From: Phenylobacterium sp. CCH9-H3
GTDB taxonomy: Bacteria; Pseudomonadota; Alphaproteobacteria; Caulobacterales; Caulobacteraceae
DNA length: 11,318 bases
Assembly: GCF_001557235.1 (NCBI RefSeq)
Contig: NZ_LSJI01000185.1
Span: 1-11,318, forward strand
Direction: 5' to 3'
Shown here piece after piece: positions 6,351-11,318 of this stretch. Both the position numbers and the translations under genes were made by a program. Each line of letters opens with the position of its first letter. Positions within the stretch are counted from its first letter, which is position 1. The notes under the pieces were generated by a model. The model was not told where the DNA came from. It searched no databases and saw only the letters and a program-made list of their open reading frames with translations.

Positions 6351-6710
6351 TCAGTCCCAGAAGGTCATCGGATCTCCGGTTTCCGCCGGAGCGTGGGAGG
6401 GATCGGACAGGCGGCGCGCCTGCTCTGTGAGGGTCAGGACGCGTAGGGCGTCGTCGATGTCGGCGGCCACGTCGCCCGGCGCGGCGTCGGCCAGGGCGCG
6501 GACGAACGAGGCCAGGCCCGACAGGCGCTGGCTGAGGAGGTCGGCGGCCTGGGCCTCGATCATCGCCGCCGGATCGGACTGGCCCGCCGTCAGGACGAGG
6601 CGCGAGATCAGGTCCTGGAGCTGATCGCCGACGGCGACCAGGTCCGTGACCTCCCGGGCGACCAGGTCCAGGGACTCCGAAAGAGACCGCGCGGCGGCGG
6701 GCTGGCTCAT
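6351..6710 (-). CDS. cheU: Chemotaxis protein CheU-like
   Basis: This 119-residue helical, soluble protein lies between cheD and cheYIII, the position of cheU in the Caulobacter cluster. The family has no settled function that I know of. Residues about 15-45 form a helix containing GDQLQDLISRLV, which resembles the CheZ phosphatase motif QDFQDLTGQ, but the catalytic glutamine position is Arg37. A central helical part runs to about residue 100. An acidic C-terminal tail ends in GDPMTFWD, which looks like a short docking peptide. The ATG shares one base with the cheD stop (TGATG), pointing to coupled translation. The assignment rests mainly on gene order, and the CheZ resemblance is my own alignment by eye. 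Confidence 0.8.
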   Translation of the reverse strand: MSQPAAARSLSESLDLVAREVTDLVAVGDQLQDLISRLVLTAGQSDPAAMIEAQAADLLSQRLSGLASFVRALADAAPGDVAADIDDALRVLTLTEQARRLSDPSHAPAETGDPMTFWD

Positions 6711-7273
6711 CAGAACAGCTCCAGCGCGCCGGAATCCTGGACCGGCGCCACGGGCTGGCGGCGCTCGGCGACGAAGACCTTGGCCTCGGTGGGCGCCAGC
6801 AGGATCTGCCGCGCACGGCCGGTGCCGGGCCAGTACTGGATGCGGCGGGCGCGGTCGCCCCGGAGCGATCCGCCCACGTGGCGCAGACCCTCGTCCCGCA
6901 CGAACCGCTCGGCGAACTCCGAGTTCTGGCCGCCCACGTCCGACAGGCCGTCGAACAGGTGCGCGCCGCCGAACAGCTTCACTTCCAGACGGTCGCGCCG
7001 GCACCCCTTGCGGAGCAGGTCGTTGAGCAGCAGTTCCATCGACTGGACCCCGTAGCGGAGCCCCTCGTCCCCGGCCTCGCCGGGCAGCAGGAAATGGTTC
7101 ATCCCGCCGATCCCGGTCACAGGATCGCGGATGCAGGCCGCCACGCACGATCCGAGGATCGTGGTGAGCACCACGTCATCGCCTTCGGCGACGTGGAATT
7201 GGCCCTGGATCACGTGGATCTTGCGGGGTTCCGCGTCGTAGGCGTGGCTTTGTCCGGCCAGGCCCACGGTCAC
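6710..7273 (-). CDS. cheD: Chemoreceptor glutamine deamidase CheD
   Basis: CheD converts particular glutamines of methyl-accepting chemoreceptors to glutamate, which prepares them for methylation and tunes kinase activation. The 187-residue sequence has the catalytic cysteine in TTILGSCVAACI (Cys43), the catalytic histidine in GGMNHFLLP (His60) and Thr37. Their spacing equals that of the Thermotoga CheD triad. FGGAHLF is another family signature. The C-terminus ends in SGALELF, an exposed acidic-hydrophobic tail. Translation starts with GTG at 7273 inside a GTGA that contains the stop of the preceding cheY, a 4-base overlap. No cheC, the usual CheD partner in Bacillus and Thermotoga, is visible in the window. 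Confidence 0.96.
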   Translation of the reverse strand: MTVGLAGQSHAYDAEPRKIHVIQGQFHVAEGDDVVLTTILGSCVAACIRDPVTGIGGMNHFLLPGEAGDEGLRYGVQSMELLLNDLLRKGCRRDRLEVKLFGGAHLFDGLSDVGGQNSEFAERFVRDEGLRHVGGSLRGDRARRIQYWPGTGRARQILLAPTEAKVFVAERRQPVAPVQDSGALELF

Positions 7274-7659
7274 GCGAGGACGCCGAAGATCGCTTCGATC
7301 TTTTCCTTCAGGGTGCCGACGGTGAACGGCTTCACGAGGTAGTTGTTGACCCCGAACTGCACCGCCCGCTGCACCAGCTCCTTGTCGGCCCGGCCGGTGA
7401 GCATGATGAAGGCCGTCTTCTGGATCGGCGGGTGCGACCGGATCGCCCGCAACAGGCCGAGGCCGTCAAGCTTCGGCATGTTGTAGTCGGAGATCACGAG
7501 CTGCACCGGCCGCGACAGCATGTGGCGCAGGCCGTCCTCGCCATCCGCGGCTTCGTGGATGGTCCGGAAGCCCAGCTGTTGCAGGCCCGTGCGCACAAGG
7601 GAGCGCATGGTCTGCTGGTCGTCGACGACGAGGCAGGGAATTGAGGAGGGCGCCGGCAT
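7270..7659 (-). CDS. cheY: Single-domain chemotaxis response regulator CheY
   Basis: This 129-residue stand-alone receiver is the diffusible signal that binds the flagellar motor switch after phosphorylation by CheA. All key residues are visible: acidic pair Asp13-Asp14 in CLVVDDQQ, phosphoacceptor Asp58 in VISDYNMPKLDG, Thr88 in MLTGRADKE, the switch tyrosine Tyr107 and Lys110 in NNYLVKPF. Its place between cheB and cheD corresponds to cheYII of the Caulobacter cluster. It begins one base after the cheB stop, with GTGGAA upstream as a possible ribosome binding site, and its stop overlaps the cheD start by 4 bases. Unlike the divergent receiver two genes downstream, it looks fully competent for phosphorylation. 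Confidence 0.96.
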   Translation of the reverse strand: MPAPSSIPCLVVDDQQTMRSLVRTGLQQLGFRTIHEAADGEDGLRHMLSRPVQLVISDYNMPKLDGLGLLRAIRSHPPIQKTAFIMLTGRADKELVQRAVQFGVNNYLVKPFTVGTLKEKIEAIFGVLA

Positions 7660-7660
7660 C

Positions 7661-8680
7661 TCAGCGTTCCACTTCTTTGTTCGTGAGGTTGCGGATGGCG
7701 GGGCCGAGCTTCTCCAGGGGGAGCTGGCGCTCGACCGCGCCCAGTTCGTAGGCTGCGCGGGGCATGCCGTAGACGACGCAGGTCGCCTCGTCCTGGCCCA
7801 ACGTCTTGGCGCCGGCCTCCCGCATGGCGAGGAGACCCTTGGCGCCGTCCCGGCCCATGCCGGTCAGGATCACGCCGACGGCGTGCTCCTTGGCGGCCCG
7901 GGCGACGGATGAGAAGAGAACGTCCACCGAGGGGCAGTGGCCGCTCACCGGATCGCCGTGGGCGACGCGGCAGCGCAGGTGCCGGGCGCCCTCGACCTCA
8001 AGGTGGAAGTCGCCGCCCGGCGCCACATAGACGCGGCCCGGAACCAGCGGGTCGCCGTCGCGCGCTTCCGTCACCGTGGCGGCGGAGGCGCGGTTCAGGC
8101 GTTCGGCGAAGCTCTTGGTGAAGCTCGCAGGCATGTGCTGGGCGATCACCGTGGGCGCGCAATTGGCCGGCAGGCGCTCGATGATGTTGAGCAGAGCCTC
8201 GACCCCGCCGGTGGACGAGCCGATGGCCACGACCTTTTCGGACGGGGTGAAGAGGTCGACCGGGGCCGGCTCGGTGCGCGCGACCCGGGAGCGGACCCGC
8301 GCCCGGGCGGCGATCTTCACCTTCTCGGCCAGGCGGCTGAAGCCGATCGGGTCGGCCCCGCCCGGCTTTTCCACGCAGTCCACGGCGCCCAGTTCCAGCG
8401 CCGCCAGCGTCGCCTCGGCGCCGCGGCTGGTGAGGGTGGAGACCATCACCACGGGCATCGGGCGCAGGCGCATGATCCGTTCCAGGAAGTCGATGCCGTT
8501 CATGTTCGGCATCTCGACGTCCAGGGTGATCACGTCGGGGTTCAGGGCCTTGATCGCATCGCGGGCCTGCAGAGGATCGCCGGCTTCGCCCACGACCTCC
8601 AGGTCCGGATCGGCCGACAGCGCGGCCGAGATCAGCCGGCGCATGGTGCTCGAATCGTCGACGACGAGGACGCGGGTCAT
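7661..8680 (-). CDS. cheB: Protein-glutamate methylesterase/response regulator CheB
   Basis: CheB removes methyl groups from chemoreceptors when its receiver is phosphorylated by CheA, giving adaptation. The 339-residue protein has an N-terminal receiver (Asp8-Asp9, phosphoacceptor Asp54 in [11 protein letters not shown], Thr84, Lys105). A linker leads to the methylesterase domain from about residue 148. The catalytic triad is Ser156 in [10 protein letters not shown], His182 in QHMP and Asp278 in GMGRDGA, with spacing that agrees with enteric CheB. The open frame extends further upstream, but the ATG at 8680 fits both the family start [10 protein letters not shown] and an ATGA 4-base overlap with the cheR stop. 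It is full length with no missing residues. Confidence 0.97.
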   Translation of the reverse strand: MTRVLVVDDSSTMRRLISAALSADPDLEVVGEAGDPLQARDAIKALNPDVITLDVEMPNMNGIDFLERIMRLRPMPVVMVSTLTSRGAEATLAALELGAVDCVEKPGGADPIGFSRLAEKVKIAARARVRSRVARTEPAPVDLFTPSEKVVAIGSSTGGVEALLNIIERLPANCAPTVIAQHMPASFTKSFAERLNRASAATVTEARDGDPLVPGRVYVAPGGDFHLEVEGARHLRCRVAHGDPVSGHCPSVDVLFSSVARAAKEHAVGVILTGMGRDGAKGLLAMREAGAKTLGQDEATCVVYGMPRAAYELGAVERQLPLEKLGPAIRNLTNKEVER

Positions 8681-9561
8681 CGGGCCGACTCCTCGATGCG
8701 GCGGTAGGTGGTCACGCCGTCGGGCTTGTAGGCGGCGACCGCCGGACCCTGGATCCGCTCGGAGTGGCCGATGTAGAGGGCGCCTCCCACCTTGTTCAGG
8801 GGCGCGAAGCGGCTCCACAGGCGGGCCTGGGTGTCGTCCTCGAAGTAGATCGCCACGTTGCGGCAGAAGATGGCGTCGAACTGACCCTTCATCGGCCAGT
8901 CGCCGATCAGGTTCAGCTCGTTGAAGGTGATCAGCTCGCGCAGGTCGTCGGACATCTTCACCCGGCCGTCGGCCATGGGTGACGTCCAGCGCTTGCGATA
9001 GCCGTCCGGAATGCCTTCCAGCAGGTGCGGCGCATAGGCCCCGCCGCGGCCTTCGGCGACCATGTTGGGGTCGATGTCCGTGGCCAGGATCTTCACGTCG
9101 CGATCGGCCGCCTCGGGCATCAGCGACAGGATCGTCATGGCGATCGAGAACGGTTCCTGGCCGCTCGAGCAGGCGGCCGACCAGATGCGAACCTTGCCGC
9201 CGCGACGCGCCGCGTCCAGCAGGGGCGGGAGCACGCGCTCCTTCAGGTGGTCGAAGTGGTGCGGCTCGCGGAAGAAGCGGGTGACGTTGGTGGTCAGGGC
9301 GGCCAGCATCTTCTGGCGCTCGTCGACGCCGTCGGCGCCGGCCACCAGTGCGCAGTAGTCCTTGAAGCTCGTCAGGCCCAGCGCGCGCAGGCGCTTCGCC
9401 AGCCGCGAATAGACCAGCGTCGCCTTGGCGTCGGGCAGGTGGATGCCGGCGTCGCCATGCACCATCGCCGAGATCTTGCGGAAATCGGCGTCGGTGAAGG
9501 CGAACTCGCCATCGACCATGTTTGCGCCCGGGCGCGTGGATGTCGGCGCACTCGCACTCAT
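8677..9561 (-). CDS. cheR: Chemotaxis protein methyltransferase CheR
   Basis: CheR transfers methyl groups from S-adenosylmethionine to glutamates of chemoreceptors. The 294-residue protein has the helical N-terminal domain (about 20-95) with [12 protein letters not shown] and the conserved TNVTRFFRE (91-99), including Arg98. The S-adenosylmethionine-binding domain has [17 protein letters not shown] (126-142), the acidic ATDID (160-164) and [13 protein letters not shown]. The CSSGQEP form of the binding motif differs slightly from the STGEEP of enteric CheR. The ATG at 9561 overlaps the cheW stop as TGATG, which favours it over the internal ATG at codon 15. The first 15 or so residues are a short disordered-looking extension. 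Confidence 0.96.
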   Translation of the reverse strand: MSASAPTSTRPGANMVDGEFAFTDADFRKISAMVHGDAGIHLPDAKATLVYSRLAKRLRALGLTSFKDYCALVAGADGVDERQKMLAALTTNVTRFFREPHHFDHLKERVLPPLLDAARRGGKVRIWSAACSSGQEPFSIAMTILSLMPEAADRDVKILATDIDPNMVAEGRGGAYAPHLLEGIPDGYRKRWTSPMADGRVKMSDDLRELITFNELNLIGDWPMKGQFDAIFCRNVAIYFEDDTQARLWSRFAPLNKVGGALYIGHSERIQGPAVAAYKPDGVTTYRRIEESAR

Positions 9562-10040
9562 CAGGCGGCTTCCAGCTCCATGTCGGGCAGGACGCGGTCG
9601 AGGCCGATCAGGCTGATCATGCGGCCGTCCATGGCGATCAGGCCGCGAATGAACGACTTGGCCGTCTCGGACGCGACGTCCGGGGTCGGCTGGATGACGT
9701 CGTCGGTGACCGTCAGGATGTCGCTCACCGCGTCGACCAGCAGGCCCACGACCTGCTCGCCGATCTGGGCGACGATGATGACGTTCCGGTCGCTGGCCTC
9801 GGTGCTCTCGAAGCCCAGGCGCGAGGCCAGGTCCACGATCGGCAGCACCGCGCCGCGCAGGTTGATGACGCCCTTCACGAAGGACGGCGATTGGGGAAGG
9901 GCCGTGGCCGCGGTCCAGCCGCGGATCTCGCGGATGGCCATGATGTCCACGCAGAACTCCTGGGCGCCGATGCGGAAGGAGATCAGTTCCTTCATGCCGC
10001 CGGCGTGGTTCTGGCCGTTCTGACTGATGATCTGGTTCAT
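9561..10040 (-). CDS. cheW: Chemotaxis coupling protein CheW
   Basis: CheW couples the kinase CheA to chemoreceptors in the polar signalling array. The 159-residue protein is a single CheW domain. It starts [21 protein letters not shown] and includes [20 protein letters not shown] (55-74), in which Arg62 matches the receptor-binding arginine of enteric CheW. A frame open further upstream is overlap with cheA. I chose the ATG at 10040, two bases after the cheA stop and with AAGGCAGG upstream. A short glutamine- and asparagine-containing leader precedes the domain, so the ATG at codon 16 is a less likely alternative. Confidence 0.96.
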   Translation of the reverse strand: MNQIISQNGQNHAGGMKELISFRIGAQEFCVDIMAIREIRGWTAATALPQSPSFVKGVINLRGAVLPIVDLASRLGFESTEASDRNVIIVAQIGEQVVGLLVDAVSDILTVTDDVIQPTPDVASETAKSFIRGLIAMDGRMISLIGLDRVLPDMELEAA

Positions 10041-10042
10041 GT

Positions 10043-11318
10043 TCAGCCTGCCTTGCGCATGTCGCCGCGGGAAACGGTGACGATGGTGTCGATATCGAGA
10101 ATGAGGGCCACGCGGCCGTCGCCCAGGATGGTGGCCGCGGCGACGCCGGGCACCTGGCGGTAGTTGGCCTCGAGGGACTTGATGACCACCTGGCGCTGGC
10201 CCTGGATGGCGTCGCACAGCAGGGCCGCGCGCGCGCCGCCTTCGCCTTCGATCAGCAGGGCCACGCCCTGGGTCGCCGGCAGCGGCTCGTTGCGGTAGCC
10301 GAGGGCCATGCCCACGTCGATCAGGGGCACGAAGCCGCCGCGGATCGAGATCACGCGGGCGTGGCCGCCCAGGCTGTGGACGTCCTCGGCCTTGGGCTGC
10401 AGCGTCTCGACGATGGCGGTGATCGGCGCCACCAGCGTCTGGTTCTGGACCGAGACCACCATGCCGTCGAGGACGGCCAGGGTCAGCGGCAGGCTCATGG
10501 TGAAGGTCGAGCCCTTGCCGGGCTTGGACGAGATGGTGATCCGGCCGCCCAGGGCCTGGATCGAACGGCGGACCACGTCCATGCCGACGCCGCGGCCCGA
10601 GATGTCGCTCACCTCGGCGGCCGTCGAGAAGCCGGGCATGAAGATCAGGTTGTCGATCTCCTCGTCCGACAGCGTGGCCTCGGCCGAGATCAGGCCCTTC
10701 TCGATGGCGATGCCCTTGACGCGCTCGCGGTTGATGCCGCCGCCGTCGTCCGAGACCTCGATCACGATCCGGCCCGAGCGGTGGGCCGCCGAAAGCTTCA
10801 CGACGCCCTCGGCCGGCTTGCCCGCCGCGGCGCGCTTCTCTGGGTTTTCCAGCCCGTGGTCGATGGCGTTGCGGATCATGTGCGTCAGCGGGTCGGCCAG
10901 GCGCTCGATCACGGTCTTGTCGACCTCGGTGCCTTCGCCCTCGGTGACGAGGCGCACCGGCTTGCCGGTCATGGCGGCCACTTCGCGCACCAGGCGCGGC
11001 ATCCGCTGGAACACCGACTTCACGGGCTGGGCCCGGATGGCCATGACGCTGTCCTGGATCTCGCGGGTCAGCTGCTCCAGCTCGTCCAGGCCCATGGCCA
11101 CAGCGCTGGCGCGGGCCAGGCCCGCCTCCATCACCCGCTGGGCCAGCACGGCCTGATTGATCACCAGTTCGCCGACCAGGTCGATGAGCCGGTCCACGCG
11201 GTCCAGGTCGACGCGGATCGTCGCGCCGGCCTCGGTCTTGCGCGGGCCGCCGGCGGCCTGGCCCTCGGCGGCCGTCTCGTTGGCCGCGGCCGGCGCGACG
11301 ATCCGCGTCGACCTGGAC
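10043..11318 (-). CDS. cheA: Chemotaxis histidine kinase CheA, C-terminal part (5' end outside window)
   Basis: CheA is the receptor-controlled kinase that phosphorylates CheY and CheB. About 424 residues are visible. The frame stays open to the right edge, so the P1 phosphotransfer domain and P2 regulator-binding domain are missing only because the window ends. The visible part starts with an alanine-rich linker. It is followed by dimerisation domain P3 ([17 protein letters not shown]). ATPase domain P4 follows, with the N box [24 protein letters not shown] and the G2 box [10 protein letters not shown]. The CheW-like regulatory domain P5 starts near [14 protein letters not shown] and runs to the end (RGDMRKAG). 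The downstream cheW starts two bases after the stop. This is the most upstream gene of the operon in view; the promoter must lie outside. Confidence 0.97.
   Translation of the reverse strand, partial: SRSTRIVAPAAANETAAEGQAAGGPRKTEAGATIRVDLDRVDRLIDLVGELVINQAVLAQRVMEAGLARASAVAMGLDELEQLTREIQDSVMAIRAQPVKSVFQRMPRLVREVAAMTGKPVRLVTEGEGTEVDKTVIERLADPLTHMIRNAIDHGLENPEKRAAAGKPAEGVVKLSAAHRSGRIVIEVSDDGGGINRERVKGIAIEKGLISAEATLSDEEIDNLIFMPGFSTAAEVSDISGRGVGMDVVRRSIQALGGRITISSKPGKGSTFTMSLPLTLAVLDGMVVSVQNQTLVAPITAIVETLQPKAEDVHSLGGHARVISIRGGFVPLIDVGMALGYRNEPLPATQGVALLIEGEGGARAALLCDAIQGQRQVVIKSLEANYRQVPGVAAATILGDGRVALILDIDTIVTVSRGDMRKAG

Noticed and set aside
7937..8707. Plus-strand frame of about 256 codons opposite cheB
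   Set aside because: It is a shadow of a complete cheB with an intact catalytic triad, and its composition is atypical for a protein.

Overview
The window is GC-rich, densely coded DNA from an alphaproteobacterium, most likely of the order Caulobacterales (Caulobacter, Phenylobacterium or Brevundimonas type). This rests on a CtrA-type response regulator at the left edge and on a chemotaxis operon whose gene order, cheA-cheW-cheR-cheB-cheY-cheD-cheU-cheYIII-cheE, matches what I recall of the main Caulobacter crescentus chemotaxis cluster. No RNA genes, insertion sequences, CRISPR arrays or prophage genes were seen.

Left part (1-3824). The 3' end of a CtrA-family regulator gene runs rightward and converges, 13 bases apart, on a leftward AraC-family regulator gene. 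Upstream of that, also leftward, is a membrane-bound hybrid sensor histidine kinase with six predicted membrane segments, a PAS-like region, a kinase core and a C-terminal receiver. These are regulatory genes with no metabolic target visible nearby.

Middle (3825-5273). A 290-base non-coding stretch lies upstream of the kinase and carries short repeats. A leftward MarR-family regulator follows. A 150-base divergent promoter region contains overlapping palindromes that look like a MarR operator. A small rightward gene of unknown function starts with TTG.

Right part (5274 to the edge). The nine-gene leftward chemotaxis operon runs from the right edge (cheA, missing its 5' part) to cheE. Neighbouring genes overlap by 1 or 4 bases or lie 1 to 4 bases apart, so translation is probably coupled throughout. 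CheA and CheW form the receptor-coupled kinase core. CheR and CheB add and remove receptor methyl groups, CheD deamidates receptors, and the single-domain CheY carries the signal to the flagellar motor.

The last three genes are the least understood part. CheU has a helix resembling the CheZ phosphatase motif but lacks the catalytic glutamine. CheYIII is a divergent receiver whose C-terminal tail copies the CheY-binding peptide of the flagellar switch protein FliM. CheE looks like a histidine phosphotransfer domain in which the phosphorylated histidine is asparagine. Together they suggest an accessory module that binds, buffers or redirects phosphorylated CheY. That idea is inference from motifs, not shown function.
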